From Phycisphaerales bacterium (GTDB lineage: Bacteria > Planctomycetota > Phycisphaerae > Phycisphaerales > UBA5793): a DNA stretch of 64,000 nt. Below, piece by piece: positions 8,258 through 16,913 of this stretch (positions are counted from its first letter, which is position 1; the number at the start of each line of letters is the position of its first letter). The DNA is taken from assembly GCA_020852515.1 (NCBI GenBank), contig JADZAS010000011.1:124001-188000 (forward strand), in the 5' to 3' direction. The position numbers and the translations under genes are program-made. Under the pieces are notes generated by a model. The model made no database searches. It saw nothing but the letters and a program-made list of their open reading frames with translations, and had not been told where the DNA came from.

Positions 8258-9313
8258 TTACGCCGCCAGGGCACGGTCCAGCTTGTCCGGATACGCCGCC
8301 TGCGCGATCGCGTCTTCGCGGCTGATCATGCCGTTGAAGTACAACTCGCTGATCGACGTATCGAGGCTCACCATGCCCAGGTTGCGGTTCGTTTCGATGA
8401 CGTTGGGAATCTCGAACGACCTGTTCTCGCGGATGATGTTGCGCACCGCAGGCGTGCAGAGCATGATCTCCACGCCGGGCACCATGCCGGCCTGGTCGAT
8501 GCGGCTGAACAGGGTCTGCGACACCACTGCCTGCAGCGTATTGGCGAGCATCGAGCGGATCTGGTTCTGCTGGTCCGCCGGATACATGTCCACGATACGT
8601 TCGACCGTCTGCGATGCATTCACGGTGTGCAGCGTGCTGAGCACGAGGTGGCCTGTTTCCGCAGCCGTGATGGCCAGCGCCGTGGTTTCCAGGTCGCGCA
8701 TTTCGCCGACGAGGATGATGTCCGGGTCCTGACGCAGAATGTGCTTAAGGCCCGAGGCGAAGCTGGGCATGTCGGCGCCGAGTTCGCGCTGCTCAATCAC
8801 GCTCTTGTTCGATTCAAACGCGTACTCGATGGGATCTTCGAGCGTGATGATGTGCTTGCGGTATCGTTCATTCATTGCCTGAATCATCGCGGCGAGCGTG
8901 GTGGACTTACCTGAACCCGTATCGCCCGTGACGAGCACCAGGCCGCGCGGCAGGTAGGTCAGGCGGCCGATCACGTCGGGCAGGTTGAGCGATTCGAGCG
9001 GCGGCACCTTGGACTTGATCGCGCGAAACGCCATGGCCACGCTCTTGCGCTGCATGTGCGCATTCACGCGGTAGCGGCCCAGGCCCGGGATCTCGTATGA
9101 AAAGTCCGAGTCGGACTGCCGCTTGAACGTCTCAATCGCATTGGGCGGCGCGACGGCCTCTAGGATCCGCTGCGCCGACTCGGGCGTCACGACCGGATAA
9201 TCCATCGGCGTCACAATGGTGTGGCAGCGCATGAGCGGCGGATGCCCCGCGACAATGTGAATATCGGAGGCATTGTGCTCGGCTGCGGTCTTCAGGATCG
9301 TGTTGAAATCCAT
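8258..9313 (-). CDS. pilT: Twitching-motility ATPase PilT
   Basis: ATG 9313 is chosen because GAGGGG lies 9 nt upstream and it gives MDFNTILKTAAEHNASDIHI at the usual PilT length (351 residues). Motifs in order are Walker A GDTGSGKST (130-138), Asp box ITLEDPIEY (156-164), Walker B DIILVGEMRD (198-207), His box LSTLHT (225-230) and AVRNIIRE near residue 290, the variant of the AIRNLIRE motif that marks PilT. It hydrolyses ATP to retract pili and power twitching. Its presence beside pilB argues that the cluster makes a retractile pilus and not only a secretion pseudopilus. Confidence 0.93.
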   Translation of the reverse strand: MDFNTILKTAAEHNASDIHIVAGHPPLMRCHTIVTPMDYPVVTPESAQRILEAVAPPNAIETFKRQSDSDFSYEIPGLGRYRVNAHMQRKSVAMAFRAIKSKVPPLESLNLPDVIGRLTYLPRGLVLVTGDTGSGKSTTLAAMIQAMNERYRKHIITLEDPIEYAFESNKSVIEQRELGADMPSFASGLKHILRQDPDIILVGEMRDLETTALAITAAETGHLVLSTLHTVNASQTVERIVDMYPADQQNQIRSMLANTLQAVVSQTLFSRIDQAGMVPGVEIMLCTPAVRNIIRENRSFEIPNVIETNRNLGMVSLDTSISELYFNGMISREDAIAQAAYPDKLDRALAA

Positions 9314-9452
9314 CGAGTAACACCCCTCATCGAATCGGACGGGCTCGGGAGTGCCGCGTCGGCGCGGCGGTGCCCGCATCATCGGCCGATTGGAGCCACC
9401 GGATAACCAATAACACACGGGGCCAGAGAGTTTCACCCGACCCCACGGCCGG

Positions 9453-11546
9453 TCAGATCGTCGCTTCCGTTACACGCAGCACCTCTTCAATGGTCGTTTG
9501 CCTCCGAACCACCTTGGCCAGCCCGTCCTGGCGGAGCGTCACCATGCCGCGCTCGACGCACATCCTCCGGAACTCGGTCACCGACGGGCTCCGGGCGATC
9601 GCGTCCCGCGTCACGTCATCGAGCACGAGAAGCTCGTAGATGCCCAGCCGGCCGGCGTAGCCGGTCTGCCGGCAGCGGTCGCACCCGGCGCCCTTGCTCA
9701 CCTGCGCGGCGTCAAGGCCCTGGGTCATGAGGAACTCCTGCACCTCCTCGTTCAGCGTATCGGCCGTCTTGCAGTGATCGCAGATGCGCCGCACGAGCCG
9801 CTGGGCGAGCACGGCGTTGAGCGCCGCGCCGATCAGGAACGGCTCGACGCCGATGTTGATCATGCGGGTCACCGAACTGGGCGCATCGTTCGTGTGCAGC
9901 GTGCTGAGCACGAGGTGGCCCGTCAGTGCCGCCTGGATCGCGATGCGAGCGGTCTCGGCGTCGCGGATTTCGCCGACCATGACGACGTCGGGATCCTGGC
10001 GCAGCAGGCTTCGCAGCGCCGCGGCGAACGACATGCCGATCTTGTCGTGAATCTGCACCTGCGTGATGCCGTCGAGGTGGTATTCCACTGGGTCTTCGGT
10101 CGTGGACACGTTCAGCTTCTTCGTGTCCATCTCGCGCAGCGACGAATAGAGCGTGGTCGTCTTACCCGAGCCGGTCGGACCGGTGACAAGAATGATGCCG
10201 TGCGGCTGCTTGATCTGCCGGCGCCAGATGTGCAGCGATGTCTCGTCGAAACCGAGTTGCTCGAGGCCCACCGCGATCGACCGGGCGTCGAGAATACGCA
10301 GCACGCACTTCTCGCCGGTGACCGTCGGCAGCGTCGAAACGCGCAGATCCAGTTTGCGGCCGGCCACCACGGCCCGGATGCGCCCGTCCTGCGGCAGGCG
10401 GCGCTCCGAGATGTCCAGATTCGCCATGATCTTGAGGCGCGAGATGATCGCCGCGTGCATCTTGTGCGGCGGATTCATCATGTCGAACAGGATGCCGTCG
10501 ATGCGGAAACGCACCTTCAGCTTCTTCTCGGCCGGCTCGATGTGAATATCCGAGGCGCCTTCCTTGAGCGCCGTCTGGATGATGAAGTTCACGTAGCGGA
10601 TGACCGGCGACTCGCCCGCCTGTTTGGCGAAGTCCACGTCTTCCTGGTCGTTTTCGACGACTTCGACGTCTCCCTCGTCAATGTCCGCGAGGATGTCGTT
10701 GACGGCGATGTCCTGCTCTTCGCCCGCCGATTGGACCTCGATAATGAGGTTGATGTCCGACGAGGTGACGATCACCTGGCGCACGGCGCTCACACCCAGC
10801 AGACGGCGGACTTCGTCGATCACGAACACGTCGTCGGGATACACCGTGCCGACAATGAGCCGCGGGCCGTCCTTGCGCAGCGGGAGCACGCCGTGGCGCC
10901 GGCAGAAGTCGGCGCCGAGACGCTCGAAGTAACTGCTGTGGAATCCATCATCCGGATTGATTCGGGCGAACTCGAGCCCGTGGATCTGCGCGACGACCTG
11001 CTGGATCTGCTCCTCGGGCACCCCCATCTCAAGGAGCACCTCTGAGGCGGTGCGCCCGGGGCTCTGTCGCAACACGGTGCGCATCGTGGTCAATTGCTCG
11101 CCGGTAATGATCCCTCGCGCCTGCAGTTCAGCGCCAAGGTCGCGGCCTCGGACGGCGGCCCGCTGTCCGTCTGTCGGGCCCCACAGCAAGCCCAGCGCAT
11201 CGTCAGGCCGCAGCGACAGGCGATCCGCCTTTTCGGCCACCCGCGCCGGGTCCACTTCGGCGTTGAGGCCCCGACCGGACGCATCAGGCGGACGCGGCGT
11301 CTCGCGCGGGTCGTTGCGAACAAACGCTCGAGTTGCGGGAGGTGGGGTGGAAGACATCGTGTGGGATAGTGCTGCGGGTTCAGTCTCGCCTCGCCGTGAC
11401 TCCTCAGCCTGCACCTCGGGCGAAGCATCCGATTCGCCCGGACCACCCGGCTGATCTGCAGCGGCGGTCGACGCGGAATCTTCCAGGGCGGCAGATCTCT
11501 TGACGCCCAGTTCGCTCAGCAGACTATCGAGATCGAATCTTCCCAT
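9453..11546 (-). CDS. pilB: Pilus assembly / type II secretion ATPase PilB/GspE
   Basis: The 697-residue protein has a long, low-complexity, Pro/Arg-rich N-terminus (about 130 residues), then a MshEN-type domain (LGAELQARGIITGEQL), and a C-terminal AAA-like ATPase with GPTGSGKTTT (Walker A), STTEDPVEYHLDGITQVQI (Asp box), DPDVVMVGEIRD (Walker B), LSTLHTNDAP (His box) and a zinc tetracysteine (CDHC ... CDRC). It drives pilin polymerisation at the inner membrane through PilC. The extended N-terminus is unusual and may carry a regulatory interaction. The gene lies between the pilP-like gene and pilT with short gaps. Confidence 0.93.
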   Translation of the reverse strand: MGRFDLDSLLSELGVKRSAALEDSASTAAADQPGGPGESDASPEVQAEESRRGETEPAALSHTMSSTPPPATRAFVRNDPRETPRPPDASGRGLNAEVDPARVAEKADRLSLRPDDALGLLWGPTDGQRAAVRGRDLGAELQARGIITGEQLTTMRTVLRQSPGRTASEVLLEMGVPEEQIQQVVAQIHGLEFARINPDDGFHSSYFERLGADFCRRHGVLPLRKDGPRLIVGTVYPDDVFVIDEVRRLLGVSAVRQVIVTSSDINLIIEVQSAGEEQDIAVNDILADIDEGDVEVVENDQEDVDFAKQAGESPVIRYVNFIIQTALKEGASDIHIEPAEKKLKVRFRIDGILFDMMNPPHKMHAAIISRLKIMANLDISERRLPQDGRIRAVVAGRKLDLRVSTLPTVTGEKCVLRILDARSIAVGLEQLGFDETSLHIWRRQIKQPHGIILVTGPTGSGKTTTLYSSLREMDTKKLNVSTTEDPVEYHLDGITQVQIHDKIGMSFAAALRSLLRQDPDVVMVGEIRDAETARIAIQAALTGHLVLSTLHTNDAPSSVTRMINIGVEPFLIGAALNAVLAQRLVRRICDHCKTADTLNEEVQEFLMTQGLDAAQVSKGAGCDRCRQTGYAGRLGIYELLVLDDVTRDAIARSPSVTEFRRMCVERGMVTLRQDGLAKVVRRQTTIEEVLRVTEATI

Positions 11547-11574
11547 GGCGGCGCTCAGTCGCGGCTGGCGACTG

Positions 11575-12264
11575 TCATTCCTTCAGGCTCTTGCGAAATT
11601 CCATGCCTTCGGCCGCCAGCACGACTTCAAACGCGGTGATGTCCGTGACGGTGTACGTTTCGTTCACGACGTCGCCCACCTGCACGACCAGGTTATTGAG
11701 CACGGCGACGCGCTTGCCCGGCTGACCCATGATGCTGCTCAGGCGCATGGCCTGGGCGTCGCGCTCGAGCGTGCGGCGAAGTTCCGCCAGCCGAGCCTGT
11801 TCGCGCTGGGAGGCGATGTCAATGCCCGGATCGCCGCCGGCCTGTGCCGGGCCGCGCGCCAGGCGGAGCACAAACGGGTTCTTCTTGACGTACTCGAGCG
11901 AAACCTGCGATTCGGTGCGATCCTCTGTCAGTGAGTCGAGCACCAGCTCGGACTGACCGTGGGCGGCCTCATCGGATTGAGCCGAGGCGGCGGACGTGCG
12001 GCCGAGAAAGTCATTGACCGTCTTCTCGATGGCCTTGTCGACGCCGAGGCTCGACGACTTGGTCCCCAGCCAGCGCATGCCCGTCAGGATGCCGGCGCCC
12101 ACGAGCAGCGTGCCCACGAGCACGATGGTGGCGTCGCTGACGCGCTTCTTACCGGCCGCGGTGCCGACGAGATCGATCTGCTCGACCGACCCGCCGTTGA
12201 GGCCCTCGCCGCCGGGCGAATCCGGAATGTGGCCCGACTGCGGGTTGAAGTGCTCCATGCTCAT
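11575..12264 (-). CDS. PilP-like single-pass pilus alignment protein
   Basis: The 229-residue protein has a cytoplasmic N-terminus of about 45 residues, one membrane helix (ATIVLVGTLLVGAGILTG, about 45-62), a helical linker and a C-terminal beta domain (GKRVAVLNNLVVQVGDVVNE). The end resembles the HR domain of PilP or the GspC/GspB family, which contacts the secretin. It lacks the lipobox of proteobacterial PilP. It overlaps the pilO stop by 4 bp and precedes pilB, matching the pilMNOP order. The name rests on position and topology more than on sequence. Confidence 0.65.
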   Translation of the reverse strand: MSMEHFNPQSGHIPDSPGGEGLNGGSVEQIDLVGTAAGKKRVSDATIVLVGTLLVGAGILTGMRWLGTKSSSLGVDKAIEKTVNDFLGRTSAASAQSDEAAHGQSELVLDSLTEDRTESQVSLEYVKKNPFVLRLARGPAQAGGDPGIDIASQREQARLAELRRTLERDAQAMRLSSIMGQPGKRVAVLNNLVVQVGDVVNETYTVTDITAFEVVLAAEGMEFRKSLKE

Positions 12265-12833
12265 GGCTTGACCTCCACGAGTTTCGTGGACGACGACGCT
12301 CGAGGCTGGAAGTAGATGCTCAGGGTAAACGTCGCCGTCATCGCGCCGGGATCCTGGTCGACCCGCTTGATGTTCAGATCACGGATTTGGGTCAGGCGAG
12401 GCAACTGCTCGAGATCGAGCAGAAACTCGTAAAAGCCGTCGAAGTTGCCCGAGAGTTCCCAGGCGATGGGCAGCTCCATGTACTGCGACGCAGGCACCTT
12501 CTTCTGCGGCGTAACCGTCTTGATGTGCAGCGCGTGCGTCATGGCGATATCCGACGCCTGGCGGAGCACTTCATCGACGCTCTGCTCGGCGGGGAGTTTG
12601 GCCTCGATGACCTCGATGGCTTCCTGGCCGGCGGCGATCGCCTCGCCGAGGTCCTTGATCTTCGTCGAGGCCTCGTTGAGTTTGTTGAGCGTCTGGCGTT
12701 TGCCGGCGATTTCCGCGCGCGCCGTGGCGATGTCTTCGTTGCGCGGCTTGAAGACGAACCAGAACGCCGCGACGGGAACCGCCAGCAGCACCAGGATGAA
12801 CAGTAGTTCGCGCACTCCGAATCGCATGATCAC
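12261..12833 (-). CDS. pilO: PilO-like inner-membrane protein
   Basis: The 190-residue protein has a short cytoplasmic start, one membrane helix (LLFILVLLAVPVAAFWFVF), a coiled coil (about 35-75) and a ferredoxin-like periplasmic domain (ELSGNFDGFYEFLLDLEQLP). This is the PilO/GspM layout; it pairs with PilN to align the cytoplasmic PilM ring with the secretin. The GTG at 12833 overlaps the pilN stop (GTGA). ATG 12827, two codons inside, has a better-spaced GAGG and may be the real start. It also overlaps the pilP-like gene, so the three are translationally coupled. Confidence 0.82.
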   Translation of the reverse strand: MIMRFGVRELLFILVLLAVPVAAFWFVFKPRNEDIATARAEIAGKRQTLNKLNEASTKIKDLGEAIAAGQEAIEVIEAKLPAEQSVDEVLRQASDIAMTHALHIKTVTPQKKVPASQYMELPIAWELSGNFDGFYEFLLDLEQLPRLTQIRDLNIKRVDQDPGAMTATFTLSIYFQPRASSSTKLVEVKP

Positions 12834-13642
12834 TTCCCTCCGTTCGGGTTCGACTCATCCTCGCCGAGATCGACCTCGATGAGGCTTGGATCGAACTGCT
12901 CGAACTCGAGCGTGTTTTCCGTCGGGTCGCGCATGGTCCGGCGCAGTTTCAGAGGCTCGAACTGCTTGGCGTCCGCCTTCGGGTCAAGGATGGCGCGAAT
13001 GCGGAACACCCGCACCGATTGCTCCTCCACCTTCGATTCCTTCGAGTAGCGCAATTCCACGTCCCGCAACAGCGAGCACTGACCGAGTTTGGTCAGGTAC
13101 TCGGCCACGTGCTGGTTCGAAGGCGCGATGCCCTCCATCTCGATCACCACCATGTAGGACGGCACTTCGATTTTGCGCTCGTCGGCCTCTTCGGCCTTGG
13201 TCGGCTTGCGGGCGTTCTTGTCGCCGGTGATCGACTTCACCTTCGTCGCCGAGGGCGCCGGCCGCTTGACCTTCTCTTTCTCGGACTTGAGATCGAACTC
13301 CTGCAGGCTCACCGCATCGGGCATGCGATTGATGAGTTCGGCCAGCAGGATGGAGCGCGGCACGCGCTCGACGAGGGCCGCGGCGACCTCGGCCCGCTCG
13401 ACGAGTTGCTGCTTCTGGCGCTCGAGTTCCTCGAGTTCGCCGATGCGCTTGGCGGCCTCGGTGTAGTGGATGTTGATCTCCTGCTGCTCGACTTTCACGC
13501 GCGACCACTGGCGATTGGTGACGAGAAACGCCCCGACCACCGCCGTCATCACCACGATGAAAAGCGTGAGGCTGAGAATGCTCGTGCGCCGCTCCGCCCG
13601 CTGGGCGAGGTAGTCTTCCGGAAGGAAACTGGCATGCGGCAT
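12830..13642 (-). CDS. pilN: PilN-like inner-membrane protein
   Basis: The 270-residue protein starts PHASFLPEDYLAQRAERRT, the cytoplasmic peptide that in the PilN family docks into PilM. A membrane helix (ILSLTLFIVVMTAVVGAFLV), a coiled coil (about 45-90) and a periplasmic fold follow. Residues about 128-160 form a charged Lys-rich insert that is longer than in proteobacterial PilN. GGAG lies upstream of the start. It sits directly after pilM and overlaps pilO, as expected for the PilMNO alignment subcomplex. Confidence 0.82.
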   Translation of the reverse strand: MPHASFLPEDYLAQRAERRTSILSLTLFIVVMTAVVGAFLVTNRQWSRVKVEQQEINIHYTEAAKRIGELEELERQKQQLVERAEVAAALVERVPRSILLAELINRMPDAVSLQEFDLKSEKEKVKRPAPSATKVKSITGDKNARKPTKAEEADERKIEVPSYMVVIEMEGIAPSNQHVAEYLTKLGQCSLLRDVELRYSKESKVEEQSVRVFRIRAILDPKADAKQFEPLKLRRTMRDPTENTLEFEQFDPSLIEVDLGEDESNPNGGK

Positions 13643-13694
13643 GGGTTCACTCCGTTCCTGTCACACACGTCGATATCAGGCGGGACCGGCCCGC

Positions 13695-14930
13695 TCATCC
13701 GTTGGCCGGACAGGCGCACAAACCCAGCGCCACGGACCAGCCCGGCTCGGCATGCGAGCCGTCGAACCCGACGAACCGTTCTTCACCCGTCCGCTGCAAG
13801 CGCCCGAACGGATTGCCCTGATACGTCACCACGCCGATTGCTTCGGCGATTTCGCAGCACATCGAGCGGTCCATGCTCTCCCCGCCGACGAAGACGATCC
13901 GATCCAGCGATCGGTCCTCGAACAGGCGGCGGTGGTAGCGCTCACACATTTTGAGTTCATCGATCAACTGCTCGGCGAGCGGCGCCATCGCCTCGTGCAC
14001 GAGCGAACTCTTCTCGCCGACGGCCTCCGTCGCGGTGGAGGAAGCGCCCGGCACGGCGGAAAACTCGTTGGGGATGCTGCCGACGCGGCGGTCTGCCGCC
14101 GTGCCGACTGCGGCGGCCTGCGTCGCGTGCGCCAGCACCGCGCCCACGCGCGCCGAGGCTCGCTGAGGAGCCGCAGCCGCCGGTCGCGTCTCCGCGAGCC
14201 GGTGCGAGCGCGCGGCGGCGACGTCGCAGTTGAGCACTTCCGCCAGTCGCTGGTCCAGGTGCCGACCGCCAACCGGGATCGTCTTGGCGAAGCGGATTTC
14301 CTTGCCGTGCGCGATCATTGCCTTGGTGCAGCTGGCGCCAAGATCGACGTAGAGCGTCGTGATCTGATCATCCCCCTGACGCCGGTAGAGGTGCTCGAAG
14401 GACTTGACGACGGCGATCGGCTCGGCGTGAAAGCCGCCGATCTCCATGCGGCACTTGTTGAGCAGTTCGATCTGGCGCATGACCACGTCGCGCGCGACCG
14501 CAAAGCAGATCACTTCCGTCATCTGCTGATTGTCCTTGAAGACCTCGCCGACTTCGACGTGGCGCACCACGACGTTGGTCGGGTCGCAGGCGATGATGGC
14601 CTGGAGTTGCGACTTCAACTGGGTGGCGATGTCCTCGGCGCTGTCGCCGCCGCGCACCTGCATGTGCTGCACGAACGTCTGCCACGCCGGGATCGAGCAG
14701 ATGGCCGTCTTACCTTTGAACCCGCCTTCGCGGATGAGGCGAGGCAGCGCCTCGGCGAGAAAGTGCTGCCGGGCCGCGGGATCGTTGCGGGAGGATTCGG
14801 GAATGACTTCGCGGGCCGCGGCCATGAGCGTGGCCGGCGCGCCGGGCTGCACCTGGAGCAGTTTCAACTCCGCGAAGCCGAAGTCGATCGCCACGGGCGC
14901 GATGCTCGATTTGAAAAAGCCCAGGGCCAT
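13695..14930 (-). CDS. pilM: Actin-like pilus assembly ATPase PilM
   Basis: The start at ATG 14930 has GGGAGG about 10 nt upstream and gives a 411-residue protein beginning MALGFFKSSIAPVAIDFGFA, with the first phosphate-binding loop of the actin/FtsA fold. A second phosphate motif is VDLGASCTKAMIAHG, and an adenosine motif is FVGGESMD. PilM is cytosolic, binds ATP and recruits PilN. An Ala/Arg-rich segment (about 235-305) interrupts the fold and looks like a disordered insertion. It is the first gene of the leftward pilus operon. Confidence 0.88.
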   Translation of the reverse strand: MALGFFKSSIAPVAIDFGFAELKLLQVQPGAPATLMAAAREVIPESSRNDPAARQHFLAEALPRLIREGGFKGKTAICSIPAWQTFVQHMQVRGGDSAEDIATQLKSQLQAIIACDPTNVVVRHVEVGEVFKDNQQMTEVICFAVARDVVMRQIELLNKCRMEIGGFHAEPIAVVKSFEHLYRRQGDDQITTLYVDLGASCTKAMIAHGKEIRFAKTIPVGGRHLDQRLAEVLNCDVAAARSHRLAETRPAAAAPQRASARVGAVLAHATQAAAVGTAADRRVGSIPNEFSAVPGASSTATEAVGEKSSLVHEAMAPLAEQLIDELKMCERYHRRLFEDRSLDRIVFVGGESMDRSMCCEIAEAIGVVTYQGNPFGRLQRTGEERFVGFDGSHAEPGWSVALGLCACPANG

Positions 14931-15058
14931 CGATCTGCCGCCTCCCACTTGGCGCGGTCTCCACCACTGTCCCTTCGCGGGCCAATAGCGCACCCAACGC
15001 CTCACGCTGAGAATCCACAGCGATCATCGGCGGCATAGTTTGTCTGGTTTAGCACCCG

Positions 15059-15079
15059 CCCGGTCTGCCGGGGACCGGG
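15059..15079 (-). terminator. Hairpin between the Sco-like gene and pilM
   Basis: A 7-bp perfect stem (CCCGGTC / GACCGGG, 7-nt loop) lies 37 nt after the stop of the Sco-like gene. There is no T-run, so it may be a weak terminator or an mRNA-stabilising hairpin. Confidence 0.3.
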
Positions 15080-15115
15080 TTCGCATTGCGCGGGATCGGA
15101 AAGGATCAGCCGGCC

Positions 15116-15979
15116 TCAGCCGTCATTATCGGGCGCGACGAAGGGCAACTTGACGGCACGGATCGCTTCGTCCAATAGCATGGCGATCTTCGCGCTGCTG
15201 CCCGCGGTACGCTCCACGACGATCAATCCGTCCTTATTAATGACGTGCGCCATCAGGGCATGATTGGCGAAATTGCCGGTCTGCGCGTCAAGTTCAATCG
15301 GAATGCTCAACTCGTCGATCATCAGCCGTTTGGTCGTCGGCACGTCCGATACGAGCAGATCAACGCGATCGAAGTCGATGCCGTGCTTGCGGCCGAAGAT
15401 CTTGAGCACTTGCGGCGTGTCGTTGGCCGGATCGAAACTGACGAGCACGAACCGCACCTTGTCGGCCAGTTCATCCGGCAGGCGATTGGCCATGTCCGCA
15501 AAATCGTCGGTGATGCGCGGACAGGCCGTGGGCGTTGGGCAGGACGTAAAGATCGTGGAGAGCACGATGGTCTGGCCGGCGTAGTCGCGGGCCAGGTTCA
15601 CTTCCTCGCCGTCCTGGTTCGTGAAGGTGAGATCGAGAAACGGCTTCTGGCCGATCAGCGTGCCGTTGATGCTCTCATCGACGGATGTCTGGATGGAACC
15701 GACCTGCGCCACCAGTTCCGGCGCGTTGGGCGCCAGAGTTGCCTCATCGATGGCGGCAGGCGCCTGGAGATCTGCCTCTGGCTCGGCCTCGCCCGGCGCT
15801 CTGGCGGTGCGGTCGATGATCGCATCATCAGGCTGGCAGCATTCGGGGAGTTCTTCGCTGGCGGACTCGAATTCCGGCGTGGGCGATGTGGCCGATTCAT
15901 CCTGCTGATCGCAGGCGGCCAGCGGCAGGACAAACGCGGCGACGAGGCCGAATCCGAGCGTAAAGGTGCGACGGATCAT
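15116..15979 (-). CDS. Sco1/SenC-family thioredoxin-fold lipoprotein
   Basis: ATG 15979 (GGAG 8 nt upstream) gives a 287-residue precursor with a lipoprotein signal peptide ending in the lipobox LAAC. A Cys-Cys pair (ECCQPDD) follows in the linker. The thioredoxin-like domain holds SCPTPTACP, where the two cysteines are spaced CX5C rather than the classical CX3C, and a conserved His in FANHALMAHVINKDG. Sco proteins bind copper and deliver it to the CuA site of cytochrome oxidase, or act as thiol reductases. CX5C forms with a CPxPxxCP pattern exist in some Sco subgroups. No oxidase genes are nearby, so its partner is unknown. A start at 16021 is possible but less likely. Confidence 0.83.
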   Translation of the reverse strand: MIRRTFTLGFGLVAAFVLPLAACDQQDESATSPTPEFESASEELPECCQPDDAIIDRTARAPGEAEPEADLQAPAAIDEATLAPNAPELVAQVGSIQTSVDESINGTLIGQKPFLDLTFTNQDGEEVNLARDYAGQTIVLSTIFTSCPTPTACPRITDDFADMANRLPDELADKVRFVLVSFDPANDTPQVLKIFGRKHGIDFDRVDLLVSDVPTTKRLMIDELSIPIELDAQTGNFANHALMAHVINKDGLIVVERTAGSSAKIAMLLDEAIRAVKLPFVAPDNDG

Positions 15980-16059
15980 GGGCGGACTCCAGTTCAGAAA
16001 GGTCATATCTACGATACGCATCGACTGGCAAAAAGGTCGCCCCGCCGACCCCGCACGAA

Positions 16060-16896
16060 TCAGCCCGCGCCGCGATCAGAGCGCCGCGCCTCTTGGGCTG
16101 CGGCGACGAATTCACGCACGCGCACAGCGTCAATGGGTCGGTCCCACTGCCCGCCCTGCTTGAGATGCGAGCCGATGATCACGCCGTCCGCGTGCGCCAG
16201 GAGATCCACGACATTCTCCCGATTGGCGCCGCTGCCCACCAGCACGGGCAGCGACGACGCCCCGCGCACCGCGGCAAGATCATCGAGGCTCGTGGCCTGC
16301 CCCGTGGCAGCTCCGCTCACGACGAGTCCGTCGGCCGCGAAGAACTCGGCGGCGCGGGCCGTCGCAGCGATGTCCACGTCCCCGGTGATGGCGTGCGCAC
16401 TGTGCTTCTTCTTGATGTCGGCGAAGATGGCGATGCCATCGGCACCGATGGTCCGGCGGTAGCGCAGCAGCGGCCCCGCATCCGCCTCGTCGAACAAACC
16501 TTCATCGGCCACGGACGCGAAGACGAATCCTTCGGCTCGAATGAACTGCGCGCCGATCGCCTGCGCCACGGCCAGCGCCGCGCGGTTGGCGCCGGCCAGG
16601 ACTTGCACGCCCAGCGGGAATGTCTCCCCGACAGCGCCGCGCACCGCGAGACCGATGCGCGTCATGCCGGCCACGATCTCCGGCCCGACGTCCCGCCGCA
16701 GATATGGGCGGTCGTGCATGTTCTCGATGATCAGCCCGTCAAAGCCCGCCTGCGCGAGCAGCACCGCCTCCTCCGCCGCCCCATCCGCGAGCGTATCGAG
16801 CGATTCGCGCGCATGCGGCGTGCCGGGCAGGGCGCCCACGTGCACCATGCCGATCAGCGCCCTGTCCCGCCCGAAGATGGTCTTACCGGTATTCAT
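16060..16896 (-). CDS. BtpA/SgcQ-family TIM-barrel protein
   Basis: The 278-residue protein shows the BtpA family signature LIGMVHVGALPGTP near the start, then GFDGLIIENMHDRPY and late GVIIGSHLKQGGQWDRPID. BtpA was linked to photosystem I stability in cyanobacteria, but the family is widespread in organisms without photosynthesis and resembles phosphate-binding TIM barrels such as SgcQ. The biochemical reaction here is unknown. It lies 17 bp downstream of the carbon-nitrogen hydrolase gene on the same strand, so the two are probably co-transcribed. Confidence 0.85.
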   Translation of the reverse strand: MNTGKTIFGRDRALIGMVHVGALPGTPHARESLDTLADGAAEEAVLLAQAGFDGLIIENMHDRPYLRRDVGPEIVAGMTRIGLAVRGAVGETFPLGVQVLAGANRAALAVAQAIGAQFIRAEGFVFASVADEGLFDEADAGPLLRYRRTIGADGIAIFADIKKKHSAHAITGDVDIAATARAAEFFAADGLVVSGAATGQATSLDDLAAVRGASSLPVLVGSGANRENVVDLLAHADGVIIGSHLKQGGQWDRPIDAVRVREFVAAAQEARRSDRGAG

Positions 16897-16913
16897 GACT
16901 CAATCAACATGCT

